A stretch of DNA of 64,000 nucleotides from Boseongicola sp. H5 (GCA_020622165.1 JACNMN010000013.1:48361-112360); one strand, 5' to 3'; counted from the first letter of the stretch, positions 8,094 to 17,752 are shown. Notes: generated by a model from the letters alone, not told the origin. Made by a program: numbers and translations.

Positions 8094-9122
8094 ATGCTCC
8101 CCGTCCTGCGCATTCTTCTGCGGCGGCTTGGCATCTCTGCCGTCGTGCTTGTCGGCGTCTCGATGCTGATCTTCGCCATCGCCCGCGTCATTCCCGGCGA
8201 CCCGGCGCGCATCGCCCTGGGGCCAAGCGCCTCTGCCGAACAGGTGACCGCGCTCCGCGCCGAAATGCATCTCGATGAGCCGCTGGTGGCGCAATACGGC
8301 CATTTCGTCTCCGACGTGCTGCGCGGCGATCTGGGACAATCGCTCTACACCAACCGACCCGTCACCCGGGACATCGCCGAATTCCTGCCCGCCACGCTGG
8401 AACTGGTGATCTTTGCCGGCATCCTGATGGTGGCGCTCGGCCTGCCGCTCGGCATACTCGCCGCACGTCATCGGGGCCGCTGGCCCGATCATCTGATTCG
8501 TGTTCTGACGCTTCTGACGGTGTCGGCGCCAAGCTTTGTCTGGGCGGTGATCCTGATGCTGCTTTTCGCCTTCTATCTGCCGCTGTTTCCGGTGGCGGGG
8601 CGGATTTCCGATATCTACGAGATCGAGCGGGTCACCGGCTTTCTGACAGTCGATACGCTGCTGGCGGGCAATTTCGCCGCCTTCGCCGACGCGCTGCATC
8701 ATCTGGTCCTGCCCGCGGTGGCGCTTGCGCTTTCGGGGATCGGACAGGCCGCGCGGCTGACCCGCGCCAATATGGTCGAAACCTATCAGAAACCATACAT
8801 CGAGATGGCGCAGGCTTACGGTTTCTTCCCGTCCCGGATCGCGCGCAGCTATGCGTTCAAACCTTCGCTGATCCCGTCCCTGACCATCATCGGCCTCGAT
8901 TTCGCGGCGATGCTGGGCAACGCCTTTCTGGTGGAGGCAGTCTTCGCCTGGCCGGGGCTGAGCCGGTACGGCGTGAACGTGATCCTCAGAAAGGATCTCA
9001 ACGCGATCATGGGAACCGTGCTGATCATCGCGCTGACATTCCTGATCGTGAATATCATCGTCGATCTGCTGATCGCCTTCCTGAACCCGCGCATCCGGCA
9101 CTCCACGAGGGCCGCGTCATGA
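8094..9122 (+). CDS. ABC transporter permease, DppB family
   Basis: An inner-membrane permease of 342 residues if started at ATG 8094. The N-terminus (MLPVLRILLRRLG, then RVIPGDPARIALG) is the normal beginning of DppB/OppB-type proteins. An in-frame GTG/ATG at 8061/8064 would add about ten residues but lies inside a stem-loop. About six membrane segments are seen, with the EAA-type cytoplasmic loop around EMAQAYGFFPSRI and the C-terminal EAVFAWPGLSRYG typical of the family. Its stop overlaps the next start by ATGA. It forms the channel with the DppC-like partner. Confidence 0.92.
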   Translation: MLPVLRILLRRLGISAVVLVGVSMLIFAIARVIPGDPARIALGPSASAEQVTALRAEMHLDEPLVAQYGHFVSDVLRGDLGQSLYTNRPVTRDIAEFLPATLELVIFAGILMVALGLPLGILAARHRGRWPDHLIRVLTLLTVSAPSFVWAVILMLLFAFYLPLFPVAGRISDIYEIERVTGFLTVDTLLAGNFAAFADALHHLVLPAVALALSGIGQAARLTRANMVETYQKPYIEMAQAYGFFPSRIARSYAFKPSLIPSLTIIGLDFAAMLGNAFLVEAVFAWPGLSRYGVNVILRKDLNAIMGTVLIIALTFLIVNIIVDLLIAFLNPRIRHSTRAAS

Positions 9123-9952
9123 TCCGGAGCCTGCGCATCATCGCGGCCAATCCGCTCTCGCTGACCGGGCTGATCCTCGTGCTCCTTGTGGTGCTTGCGG
9201 CCGCCCTCGCCCCGTGGATCGCGCCGTTTCCGACCCATAACGGCGCGATTGTGGATTTCGCCTACGCCAATCAGGCCCCGAACGCGCGCAACTGGATGGG
9301 CACCGATCTGGTGGGCCGCGATATCTTCAGCCGCATCCTTTACGCCTATCAGATCAGTCTGCTGCTCGGTGTCGTGGTGCTGGCCATAGCAACCCCGATC
9401 GGCACCGTCGTGGGCCTGCTGGCGGGCTATCTCGGCGGTTGGGCCGAAGCGGTGCTGATGCGGATCGTCGATATCTTCCTGTCGATCCCGCCGCTGGTGC
9501 TGGCCATCGCGGTAATGGGGGTGCTGGAGCCGACGCTGACCAACGCCATGATCGCCGTCACCGCCATGTGGTGGCCGTGGTACGCGCGGCTGGTCTATTC
9601 CATCGCCCGCTCCGAACGGGAGGAAGGCTATGTGCTGGCCGCCGAGGTGATCGGCGCGCCCACGGCCCATATCGCCTTCCGGGAGATCCTGCCCAATTGC
9701 CTACCCGCGATCATCACCAAGATGACGCTCGACATGGGCTTCGTGATCATCATTGCCTCCTCGCTCTCCTTTCTGGGTCTGGGCGTGCAGCCGCCCACGC
9801 CCGATCTGGGCTCGATGGTGGCGGAAGGCGCGCGCTATCTGCCCGACAGCTGGTGGCTGACGGTCTTTCCGGGCCTTGCCATCCTGCTCGCCGTCTTCGG
9901 CTTCAACCTGCTCGGCGACGGGTTGCGCGACGTTCTGGGGGTCGACGAATGA
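9119..9952 (+). CDS. ABC transporter permease, DppC family
   Basis: A 277-residue permease with the DppC/OppC N-terminal pattern (APWIAPFPTHN, then NWMGTDLVGRDIFSRILYA). Around five to six membrane helices follow, with the EAA loop (YVLAAEVIGAPTAHIAFREI) and a C-terminal LSFLGLGVQPPTPDLGSM. This is the second half of the importer channel. It overlaps both neighbours by four bases (ATGA), so the transporter subunits are translationally coupled. Confidence 0.93.
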   Translation: MIRSLRIIAANPLSLTGLILVLLVVLAAALAPWIAPFPTHNGAIVDFAYANQAPNARNWMGTDLVGRDIFSRILYAYQISLLLGVVVLAIATPIGTVVGLLAGYLGGWAEAVLMRIVDIFLSIPPLVLAIAVMGVLEPTLTNAMIAVTAMWWPWYARLVYSIARSEREEGYVLAAEVIGAPTAHIAFREILPNCLPAIITKMTLDMGFVIIIASSLSFLGLGVQPPTPDLGSMVAEGARYLPDSWWLTVFPGLAILLAVFGFNLLGDGLRDVLGVDE

Positions 9953-10818
9953 GTGACATTCTGGACATCCGCGACCTGACGCTTGCGTTCAAGGGACATC
10001 GCGGCCTGACGGAGGTTCTGCACGGCATCTCTCTCAGGATCGCGGCGGGCGAGCGCGTGGCCCTGGTCGGCGAAAGCGGCTCGGGCAAATCGGTCACCGC
10101 GCGGATCATTCTCGGCCTGTTGCAGGAAACCGGCAGCGCGCGCGTCGCCGGACAGGTGGCCTTCGACGGGCGTGACATCATGGCAATGCATCCGCGCGAC
10201 CGGGCCGCACTTCGCGGCACCGAGATGTCGATGATCTTTCAGGATCCGACCTCCTCTCTCAATCCGACCTTCACGATCGGGCGGCAATTCGCCGAGGTAA
10301 TGCATAGGCGCGTGCCCCGATTGAGCCGCGCCGCCTGCAATGCACGTGCGACGGAGATGCTCGAAGAGGTCTCGATCCCCGATCCGGCAAGGGTGCTCGA
10401 CGCCTATCCCTTCCAGTTGTCGGGCGGCATGAACCAGCGGGTGATGATCGCCATGGCGCTTGTCAATCACCCCAAGCTGCTGCTGGCCGATGAGCCCGGG
10501 ACCGCGCTTGACGTCTCGGTTCAGGCCCAGACCCTGCGGCTGATGCATGATCTGGTGGAAGACCATGGCACCGCGGTTCTGTTCATTTCCCACAATCTGG
10601 GCGTGGTCCGGGAGTTCGCCGACCGGGTCTATGTGATCTATCGCGGCCGGATCGTGGAGGAAGGCGCCACGGATGCCGTTTTCCATGCGCCCGGCCATGC
10701 CTATACCCGCGCGCTGATGGATGCGGTGCCGCGGATCACCGGTGTGGGCCTGCCCGAAGTGCCCGAGGTCAGCGAGGCGTTTCTCGCCCCCATGGTCCGG
10801 CACGGGAGCGCATCATGA
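9949..10818 (+). CDS. ABC transporter ATP-binding protein, DppD family
   Basis: A 289-residue cytoplasmic ATPase. It has the Walker A (GESGSGKS), Q-loop (FQDPTSSLNPTF), ABC signature (LSGGMNQRVMIAMAL), Walker B (LLLADEPGTALD) and H-loop (FISHNLGVV) in order. The C-terminal oligopeptide-transporter extension (HAPGHAYTRALMDAVPR) places it in the DppD/OppD group. The usual T after DEP is G here (DEPGTALD), which is a small variation. The start at 9949 overlaps the permease stop by ATGA. It works as a heterodimer with the next gene product. Confidence 0.93.
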   Translation: MSDILDIRDLTLAFKGHRGLTEVLHGISLRIAAGERVALVGESGSGKSVTARIILGLLQETGSARVAGQVAFDGRDIMAMHPRDRAALRGTEMSMIFQDPTSSLNPTFTIGRQFAEVMHRRVPRLSRAACNARATEMLEEVSIPDPARVLDAYPFQLSGGMNQRVMIAMALVNHPKLLLADEPGTALDVSVQAQTLRLMHDLVEDHGTAVLFISHNLGVVREFADRVYVIYRGRIVEEGATDAVFHAPGHAYTRALMDAVPRITGVGLPEVPEVSEAFLAPMVRHGSAS

Positions 10819-11612
10819 GCCTGTTGCGGATCGACGGCGTCTCCAAGACATTCCAGACCGCCGGTGGGCCGGTGCATGCGGTGCGCGACGTCTCGCTTGA
10901 GGTCGCGCAGGGCGAGTGCCTCGCCGTGGTCGGCGAAAGCGGTTCGGGCAAGACGACGCTCGCCAATATGATCCTCGGCATTCTGGCGCCAAGCGCGGGC
11001 GAGATCGTCTTCGGCGGCACGCCGCTCGCCGCCCGCCGCAGCCCGGCGCAGCGCCGCGCGATCCAGCTTGTGCAGCAAAACCCGCTTTCCGCGCTCAACC
11101 CGAAGCGAAGCGTCGGCGCCTCCGTGCGGCTGGGGCTCGATGTCTATGGCATCGGAACCCGGGCCGACCGGTGGGACCGGGTCGAGGCCGCGCTGGAGGA
11201 AGTCGGCCTGCCGGCCGATATGCGCCGGCGCGGCCCCGCCGCCTTGTCGGGCGGGCAACGCCAGAGGGTCGGCATCGCCCGGGCGCTGGCCTGCGAGCCG
11301 GATCTGGTGGTGCTTGACGAGCCCACATCGGCACTTGACGTGCTGGTTCAGGCCCGTGTCCTGCGGCTTCTGAACGACCTGCGGCGCAAGAAGGGGCTGA
11401 CCTATGTCTTCATCACCCATGATCTCGCCGTGGTCCGAAACGTGGCCGACAGGGTCGCGGTCTTCAAATCCGGTCGGCTGGAAGAGCTTGGGCCCACCGA
11501 ACGCATCTTCTCCGCACCCGAGCAGCCCTACACCCGCGCCCTGATCGGTGCGGTGCCTGTGGTGGATGACGCGGAGCTCAAGCTCAGAAACACATTGGCG
11601 GAGGCACCATGA
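10815..11612 (+). CDS. ABC transporter ATP-binding protein, DppF family
   Basis: A 265-residue ATPase, partner of the DppD-like subunit. Walker A is GESGSGKTTL, the signature is LSGGQRQRVGIARAL, Walker B is LVVLDEPTSALD and the H-loop is FITHDLAVV. The C-terminal tail (SAPEQPYTRALIGAVP) is the short oligopeptide-transporter C-terminal motif. The Q-loop variant VQQNPLSALNPKR fits the DppF/NikE branch. It overlaps the neighbouring genes by ATGA at both ends. Together with the binding protein and two permeases it completes a five-component importer. Confidence 0.93.
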   Translation: MSLLRIDGVSKTFQTAGGPVHAVRDVSLEVAQGECLAVVGESGSGKTTLANMILGILAPSAGEIVFGGTPLAARRSPAQRRAIQLVQQNPLSALNPKRSVGASVRLGLDVYGIGTRADRWDRVEAALEEVGLPADMRRRGPAALSGGQRQRVGIARALACEPDLVVLDEPTSALDVLVQARVLRLLNDLRRKKGLTYVFITHDLAVVRNVADRVAVFKSGRLEELGPTERIFSAPEQPYTRALIGAVPVVDDAELKLRNTLAEAP

Positions 11613-12091
11613 CTGACCTGACCGCGGCATTCGCCGCATCCGATCAACCGGACGCAAGTTTCGACGCGCTGGCGCGACTGGTGGAGGAGACCGTGGGCGC
11701 GCGTCTCTTCACGTTGCTAGAAATCGACCATGTGCGCGGCGTGGCGCGGCGCAGCTACTCCAACATGCCCGAGGCCTATCCGGTGTCGGGCGAGAAGGAG
11801 ATCGAGCCGAACCGGTGGAGCGAGATCGTCAGCGGCCGCCATGAAACCTTCGTCGCCAACTCGATCGAGGAGATCGCCGAGGTCTTCCCCGATCATGCGC
11901 TGATCCAGTCGCTTGGATGCGAAAGCTGCATGAACGTGCCCGTGGTCGTGGGCGGGCGCGTGATCGGCACGCTCAACTGCCTGCATGCCGCCGGCCACTA
12001 CACGCCCGAGAAGGTGGCCGCGGCCGAAACCCTGAAACTGCCCGGTGCGGCGGCATTTCTGCTGGCCGCATCGATCGAGAAAGGAGCCTGA
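11609..12091 (+). CDS. GAF domain-containing protein
   Basis: A single-domain 160-residue GAF protein (FDALARLVEETVGARLFTLL near the N-terminus, a central CESCMNVPVVVGGRVIGTLN, then LHAAGHYTPEKVAAAE). Cys residues in CESC lie where GAF domains often hold their ligand pocket. There is no output domain, so it may be a small-molecule binding or chaperone-like accessory protein, or an fRMsr-type enzyme; free methionine-R-sulfoxide reductases are GAF proteins of similar size that use cysteines, but the usual three-Cys pattern is not clearly present. It overlaps dppF by ATGA and ends 3 bases before hyuA, so it belongs to the pathway operon. Confidence 0.8.
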   Translation: MTDLTAAFAASDQPDASFDALARLVEETVGARLFTLLEIDHVRGVARRSYSNMPEAYPVSGEKEIEPNRWSEIVSGRHETFVANSIEEIAEVFPDHALIQSLGCESCMNVPVVVGGRVIGTLNCLHAAGHYTPEKVAAAETLKLPGAAAFLLAASIEKGA

Positions 12092-12094
12092 GAT

Positions 12095-14170
12095 ATGTCC
12101 GAAACGATCGTGCGTGTGGCCACGGATGTGGGGGGCACCTTCACGGATCTGGTGGCATTCGAAACCCGCCCCGACGGCACGATGGACATCGTGACCGCCA
12201 AATCGGACACCACGCCGCCCGATTTCGAAACCGGTGTCCTGAACGTGCTGAAAAAGGGCGGGATCGCACCGGAAGAGGTGGATTTCATGGCCCATGGCAC
12301 CACCGTGGTGATCAATGCCCTGACCGAACGCAAGGGCGTCAAGGTTGGCCTGATCACCACCGAGGGGTTCCGCGACGTGCTGGAGATCGCGCGCGGCAAC
12401 CGGCCCGATTTCTTCAACCTGCACTACGTCAAGCCCGCGCCGTTCGTGCCACGCCATCTTCGCGCGGAGGTGCCGGGCCGGATGACCTATCGCGGCGCGG
12501 AGCGTGCGCCGCTCGATCTTTCGGGGCTTCCCGACCTTCTGGAAACCTTCCGCGCCGAAGGCGTCGAGGCCGTGGCGATCTGCCTTCTGCACGCTTATGC
12601 CAACACCTCCCACGAAGAGGCCGTCCTGGCAGAGGTCCGCCGGCTCTGGCCCGAGGTCTCGGTCGTGGCCAGTCATCAGATCACCCGCGAATGGCGGGAA
12701 TACGAACGCACCAACACCGCCGTGCTTTCCGCGTTCGTCCAGCCCGTGGCGGCCCGCTATCTGGGCAAACTCGATGAAGGGCTGAAGGCGCAAGGCCTGC
12801 CCAAAAGCCCCTACATCATGCAATCGAACTGCGGCGTGGACAGTCTGAAGGCCACCTCCGCGGTGCCGATCACCATGGTCGAAAGCGGCCCCGCCTCGGG
12901 GTTCTGGGGTGCCGCGGAACTGGGCAAGCTGATCGGCGAGCCCAATATCCTCGCGCTAGATATCGGCGGCACCACCGCGAAATGCTCCCTGATCGAAGGC
13001 GGCGAGGTGCGGATCATGACGGACTACTGGATCGAACGCAGCCGGACCTCGGCGGGCTATCCGATTATGGTCCCGGTCGTGGATCTGGTGGAGATCGGCA
13101 ACGGCGGCGGCTCGATCGCCTGGGTCGATGATTTCGGCAAGCTCCATGTCGGGCCGCACTCCGCCGGAGCCCTGCCCGGGCCCGCCGCCTACGGCAAGGG
13201 CGGCAAGGAGGCCACGACCACCGATGCCAATCTGTGGCTGGGCCGGATCAACCGCGACTTCTTCTGCGGCGGAGAGATCGACGCCGATATGGAGGCCGCA
13301 GGCGCAGCGCTGAAAGCGGTGGGCGACAGGCTCGGTGTCTCGGTGGACGAGGCCGCCGAGGGCATCATCCGCATCGCCAACAACAACATGGTCAACGCGT
13401 TGAAACTCGTCAGCCTCAACCGGGGCCATGACACGCGCGATTTCACGCTTCTCGCCTTCGGCGGCGGCGGCGCGATGCATGGTGTGGCGCTTGGCCAGGA
13501 ATTGCAGGTGAAAAAGGTCGTGGTGCCCAATGCGGCCTCGGTCTTTTCCGCCTGGGGCATGATGATGTCGGATCTGCGCCGGGATTACTTCGTCACGCAA
13601 CTGGTCGATCTGGCCGATGGTGCGGGCGATGTGATCGAGGATGTCTTCGCCACGGCCGAAGCGCAGGCGCGCGCCACATTCGAGGCCGAAGGCGTCGACC
13701 CCGCGAAGATCGGCTTTCTACGCTACGGCAAGTTCCGTTACCAGAATCAGGAACATACGACCGAAGTGCCGCTTGACGGCCCGGTGACCGATGCCGCACT
13801 CGATCGCATCACAAGCGATTTCCACGAAGCCTATGAGCGCGAATACACTTACCGGCTGGACGCGCCGGTCGAGATGGTGGGCATCCATCTGGTGGCCCGC
13901 GCCGAGGTCGGCAAGCTGACAATGCGGCCCGCCGAGATCGGACCGCCGGAGGCGAAACCGGCCCTGAAGGGCACGCGTCAGGTCGATTACGCGCTTGAGG
14001 GCAAGCATCAGGCCGACATCTATGATGGCGAGAAACTCGCGCCCGGCATGGCCTTCAGCGGGCCGGCAGTCATCGAAGATCCGGGCACGACGGTCGTGGT
14101 CCATCCCGGCAACCGGGTGGAGATCGACGCCTATCGCAACATCCACATCTATCTGGAGGGCCGGGCATGA
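12095..14170 (+). CDS. hyuA: Hydantoinase/oxoprolinase family protein, HyuA subunit
   Basis: A 691-residue ATP-using subunit of the hydantoinase/5-oxoprolinase family. The N-terminal actin-like half starts with VATDVGGTFTDLVAFE and holds the MAHGTTVVINALTERKG segment; the second half starts with NILALDIGGTTAKCSL, the second phosphate-binding loop. The long C-terminal part contains GGGGAMHGVALGQEL. With a HyuB partner this family opens hydantoins, 5-oxoproline, caprolactam or other lactam/cyclic amides at the cost of ATP. Its stop overlaps hyuB by ATGA, as expected for an obligate complex. The exact substrate is not readable from the sequence. Confidence 0.92.
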   Translation: MSETIVRVATDVGGTFTDLVAFETRPDGTMDIVTAKSDTTPPDFETGVLNVLKKGGIAPEEVDFMAHGTTVVINALTERKGVKVGLITTEGFRDVLEIARGNRPDFFNLHYVKPAPFVPRHLRAEVPGRMTYRGAERAPLDLSGLPDLLETFRAEGVEAVAICLLHAYANTSHEEAVLAEVRRLWPEVSVVASHQITREWREYERTNTAVLSAFVQPVAARYLGKLDEGLKAQGLPKSPYIMQSNCGVDSLKATSAVPITMVESGPASGFWGAAELGKLIGEPNILALDIGGTTAKCSLIEGGEVRIMTDYWIERSRTSAGYPIMVPVVDLVEIGNGGGSIAWVDDFGKLHVGPHSAGALPGPAAYGKGGKEATTTDANLWLGRINRDFFCGGEIDADMEAAGAALKAVGDRLGVSVDEAAEGIIRIANNNMVNALKLVSLNRGHDTRDFTLLAFGGGGAMHGVALGQELQVKKVVVPNAASVFSAWGMMMSDLRRDYFVTQLVDLADGAGDVIEDVFATAEAQARATFEAEGVDPAKIGFLRYGKFRYQNQEHTTEVPLDGPVTDAALDRITSDFHEAYEREYTYRLDAPVEMVGIHLVARAEVGKLTMRPAEIGPPEAKPALKGTRQVDYALEGKHQADIYDGEKLAPGMAFSGPAVIEDPGTTVVVHPGNRVEIDAYRNIHIYLEGRA

Positions 14171-15816
14171 GTGGCGCAAACGATCCGATCACGCTGGAGA
14201 TCATCCAGAACTCCCTGCAGGCCACCGCCGACGAGATGTTCGCGGCGATGCGCAAGACCGCCATGTCCTCGATTATCTACGAGGTGCTGGACATGGGCAC
14301 CGGCATCACCGATGCCCAGGGGCGCATCGCCTCGTCGGGCGCGGGAATTCCGGCCTTTATCGGGGTTCTCGACAAGTCGGTGCAGTTCATCCTGTCCAAG
14401 CACAAGGATATCCGGCCGGGCGACGTGTTCATCACCAATGATCCGTGGCATGGCGGGGTGACGCATCTGAATGATCTGGTGCTGGCGATGCCTGTCTTCT
14501 CGGGCGAGCAGCTGATCGCGTGGACCGCCAATATCGCGCATAATTCGGATGTGGGCGGCATGGCGCCCGGCTCTCTCTCGGGGGAGGCGACCGAGATCTT
14601 TCAGGAAGGCCTGCGGCTGCCCGCGGTCAAGCTGATCCGTGAGGGCGAGACCGATCAGGCGGTGATGGACATCATCACCACCAATTCGCGGATGCCCGAT
14701 TTCCTGCTTGGCGATGTGTGGGCCGCGATCGCCGCGGTGCGTGTCGGGGCGAAACGGCTGCAGGAGCTGGCAGTCAAATACGGCACCGAGACCTTCATCC
14801 GCGCGATGGACAGTTTCATGGAGTTCGGCGAACGAACCGCCAAGGCGGAACTTGCCAAGCTGCCCCATGGCACGTTCGAGTTGCGCGAGGAACAGGATGA
14901 CGGACGCATCTTCAACGTGACCGTCACCATCAGCGCCGATGAAATGGTGGTCGATCTGCGCGACAATCCCGACCAGGATCCGGGCTGCACGAACACCTCC
15001 CGCGACGGAACGCTGGTCTGCGCGCAGATGGTGTTCAAATCGCTGACCGATCCCGAAACCCCGGCCAATGACGGCTCGTTCCGGCCGCTGAAGGTCCTGA
15101 CCCGCGAAGGGTCGATCTTCCACGCACAGGAACCCGCAGCCATCGGCTTCTACTTCGAGACCGAGGTCCGGGTCTATGACCTGATCTGGCGCTGCCTTGC
15201 GCCACATATCCCCGAGCGTCTGCCCGCCGGGCATTTCAGCTCGATCTGCGGCACCTTCATCGGCGGCATCCATCCAGACACCGGCCGCCAATACACAATC
15301 ATCGAGCCCCAGATCGGGGGCTGGGGCGCATGGGATGGCCGCGACGGCAACCCGTGTATCTTTTCGGGCTTCCATGGCGAGACCTACAACACGCCGGCCG
15401 AGATATCCGAGGCACGGAACGGGTTGTTCGTCGACCGCATGGCGCTCAACACCGCGCCGGGCGGCGAGGGCCGATACAGCGGCGGGCGTGGCCTGATCCT
15501 GGAATACCGGATCCGGACCGAGAAAGGCTTTCTGACCGCGGGCTACACCCGCTCGCGGATCAAACCCTGGTCTCTGGAAGGCGGCGAGGAAGGCTCGGGC
15601 AATTACGTCGAGCTGCGCAAGGCCGATGGCAAGGCGGAAATCTACAGTTTCGTCTCGGGTCTCGATGTCACGACCGATGACGTGATCCGCGTGGTGACGT
15701 CCTGCGGCGCCGGCTATGGCGATCCGAAGGCCCGCGACCCCGAGGCCGTGCGCCGCGACATCAAGGATGGGCTGATCACGCCCGAGCGCGCCCGCGAGAT
15801 CCATGGCGTGACATGA
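14167..15816 (+). CDS. hyuB: Hydantoinase B/oxoprolinase family protein, HyuB subunit (first copy)
   Basis: A 549-residue catalytic partner of HyuA. The family starts with the pattern seen here: DPITLEIIQNSLQATADEMF, then RKTAMSSIIYEVLDMGTGIT. Further landmarks are FITNDPWHGGVTHLNDLVL, a metal-binding-type segment, and the C-terminal FETEVRVYDLIWRCLAPHIP and GGWGAWDGRDGN. It overlaps hyuA by ATGA. A second HyuB-like gene lies at 17745, separated by a racemase and a peptidase, so two alternative HyuAB complexes sharing one HyuA, or a three-subunit enzyme, are possible. Confidence 0.92.
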   Translation: MSGANDPITLEIIQNSLQATADEMFAAMRKTAMSSIIYEVLDMGTGITDAQGRIASSGAGIPAFIGVLDKSVQFILSKHKDIRPGDVFITNDPWHGGVTHLNDLVLAMPVFSGEQLIAWTANIAHNSDVGGMAPGSLSGEATEIFQEGLRLPAVKLIREGETDQAVMDIITTNSRMPDFLLGDVWAAIAAVRVGAKRLQELAVKYGTETFIRAMDSFMEFGERTAKAELAKLPHGTFELREEQDDGRIFNVTVTISADEMVVDLRDNPDQDPGCTNTSRDGTLVCAQMVFKSLTDPETPANDGSFRPLKVLTREGSIFHAQEPAAIGFYFETEVRVYDLIWRCLAPHIPERLPAGHFSSICGTFIGGIHPDTGRQYTIIEPQIGGWGAWDGRDGNPCIFSGFHGETYNTPAEISEARNGLFVDRMALNTAPGGEGRYSGGRGLILEYRIRTEKGFLTAGYTRSRIKPWSLEGGEEGSGNYVELRKADGKAEIYSFVSGLDVTTDDVIRVVTSCGAGYGDPKARDPEAVRRDIKDGLITPERAREIHGVT

Positions 15817-15875
15817 CACCGGCCGGGTCCGGCGCCTCGCGAACCGGATCCGCCGCGAACTCAAGGAGATTGAAA

Positions 15876-16667
15876 ATGGTCAAGATCATGTATCACAACC
15901 CGCTCGGAAACAGCGATTACGATCAGGTGTTTCTGGATGCGACCACGGCCCACGCCAGACCGGGCACCGAAATCCACGTCACCTCGCTTCCGCCCGAGGA
16001 TGGCGCATTTGAGCATATCGAGTACCGGTCCTATGAAGGCCGGGTGACCACCGGCGTGATGCGGGCGGTCCGTGCCGCCACGCGCGCGGATTTCGATGCC
16101 TTCGTGATCGGCTGCTTCTACGACACCGCCCTGCACGAGGCGCGCGAGTTGTCCGGCGACATGATCGTCGTGGCCCCCTGCATGGCCGCCTGCGAAATCG
16201 CGACCTCGCTGGCCAATCGTTTCGGTGTCATCATCGGACGGCGGAAATGGGCCAACCAGATGCATGGCAATATCGTGGAGTATGGTCACGGCGGGCGATG
16301 CACGGGCCTCTACCATGTGGAACTGGGCGTGACCGAGTTTCAGGCCGATCACGACGAAACCGAAAGACGCCTGCTTGCGGCCGGGCGCCGCGCGGTCGAG
16401 GAGGATTACGCCGAAGCGATCATTCTGGGCTGCACGCTGGAGATCGGCTTTCACGAGCGGTTGCAGGAGCAGCTTGGCGTGCCTGTCATCGACCCCTCCA
16501 TCGCGGCCTTCAAACGTGCCGAATATGCCGCCGCGCTCCGGCGCGATTGTGGCTGGGTTCCGTCGCGCAAATGGACCTGCGAGGCCCCGCCGGAAGAGGA
16601 AATGGCCCGTGTCGGCGGGTTCGACGTGAACCGACCCTTTGGAAACCATATTTCGGGAGCAGCCTGA
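15876..16667 (+). CDS. Aspartate/glutamate racemase family protein (hydantoin racemase-like)
   Basis: A 263-residue protein of the Asp/Glu/hydantoin racemase superfamily. The two catalytic cysteines expected for this fold are present: Cys80 in VIGCFYDTALHEA and Cys186 in IILGCTLEIGF. The opening KIMYHNPLGNSDYD is close to hydantoin racemases (HyuE). These enzymes interconvert D- and L-5-substituted hydantoins by proton transfer between two Cys, supplying the correct isomer to the hydantoinase. AAGGAG lies at 15863-15868, and the ATG at 15876 is chosen on that basis. It shares one base with the next start (TGATG). Confidence 0.85.
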   Translation: MVKIMYHNPLGNSDYDQVFLDATTAHARPGTEIHVTSLPPEDGAFEHIEYRSYEGRVTTGVMRAVRAATRADFDAFVIGCFYDTALHEARELSGDMIVVAPCMAACEIATSLANRFGVIIGRRKWANQMHGNIVEYGHGGRCTGLYHVELGVTEFQADHDETERRLLAAGRRAVEEDYAEAIILGCTLEIGFHERLQEQLGVPVIDPSIAAFKRAEYAAALRRDCGWVPSRKWTCEAPPEEEMARVGGFDVNRPFGNHISGAA

Positions 16668-17752
16668 TGGACAGATTGAGCAGACTTCGCCAAGCGATGA
16701 AAACGGAAGGTGTGGACCTTGTCGCGCTTGGACCGGGCGCGCATATGGCCTGGCTTCTGGACGTGCGGCCCCATGGCGACGAGCGCCCGCTGGTGGCCTG
16801 CATCACCGCGGATCACGCGGGCTTTCTGATGCCGGGGCTGGAGGCCGACAGCGCCCGGCAGCAGACCGATCTGCCCTTTTACCCGTGGGACGATGCCGAC
16901 GGGCCGGATGCGGCGCTTGCCAATCTTCTGAGCGAGTTCAACCTGACGGGCGCGCGGTCGCTGGTTCTTGACGAAACCATGCGGGCCGATCATGCCGCCC
17001 TCATTCAGGATGCCCTGCCCGGTGCGACACGGCAGTTCACCGCGACGACGGTGGGTGCGTTGCGGATGCGCAAGGATGCCGACGAATACGCAAAACTCAA
17101 GGCGAACGCCCGGAGCGCCGATGCCGCGATGAAGGCCGCCTGGGCGGCGATGCGGCCCGGCATGACCGAGACGGAGGTCGCCGATGTCGCACGCGAAAGC
17201 TTCCTGTCCCAGGGCGCCAAGCCGCTTTTCACCATCATCGGCGCAGGCCCGAACGGAGCCTTCCCCCATCACCACACGGGCCAAACACGGCTGGCCGGCG
17301 GTCAGGCCGTGGTGATGGATATCGGCGCGGGCATGGCGGGTTATTCCTCCGACATCACGCGGATGGCGATCCTCGGGCCGGCGCCGGACGGGTATGACAA
17401 GGTTCACGACATCGTCGATGCGGCGGTGGAGGCGGCCCTTGCCGCCGCACGGCCCGGCGTGCCGGCAAAGGCGGTGGACGCCGCGGCGCGCAGTGTCATT
17501 GCCGAGGCGGGGTATGGGGACTACTTCCTGCACCGCACCGGCCACGGCATGGGCGTGGAAGTGCACGAGCCGCCCTATCTGACAGGCGCGTCGGAGACCC
17601 TGCTGGACGAAGGCATGGTGTTTTCCATCGAACCCGGCATCTATCTGCCCGACCGGTTCGGCATCCGGCTGGAGGAGATCGTCATCCTGCGGGCGGACGG
17701 CCCCGAGATCCTGTCGGATCTGCCCCGCGCAGCCGTGCAGATCGATGCCTGA
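16667..17752 (+). CDS. M24 family metallopeptidase (Xaa-Pro dipeptidase-like)
   Basis: A 361-residue two-domain 'pita-bread' peptidase. Residues 1-130 are the N-terminal creatinase/prolidase domain. The catalytic domain keeps all five metal ligands: Asp218 (VVMDIGAG), Asp229 (YSSDITR), His293 (TGHGMG), Glu322 (SIEPGIY) and Glu336 (IRLEEIV). It should therefore bind two metal ions and cleave an Xaa-Pro or related amide bond. The start ATG at 16667 has GGAG at 16656-16659. It overlaps the second hyuB by eight bases. In this operon it may cleave the opened product or a peptide imported by the ABC system. Confidence 0.88.
   Translation: MDRLSRLRQAMKTEGVDLVALGPGAHMAWLLDVRPHGDERPLVACITADHAGFLMPGLEADSARQQTDLPFYPWDDADGPDAALANLLSEFNLTGARSLVLDETMRADHAALIQDALPGATRQFTATTVGALRMRKDADEYAKLKANARSADAAMKAAWAAMRPGMTETEVADVARESFLSQGAKPLFTIIGAGPNGAFPHHHTGQTRLAGGQAVVMDIGAGMAGYSSDITRMAILGPAPDGYDKVHDIVDAAVEAALAAARPGVPAKAVDAAARSVIAEAGYGDYFLHRTGHGMGVEVHEPPYLTGASETLLDEGMVFSIEPGIYLPDRFGIRLEEIVILRADGPEILSDLPRAAVQIDA

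Noticed and set aside
9439..9948. N-terminal extension of the DppD-like ATPase
   Set aside because: The extra residues are a shifted-frame reading of the DppC gene; the ATPase starts at 9949 with an ATGA overlap.
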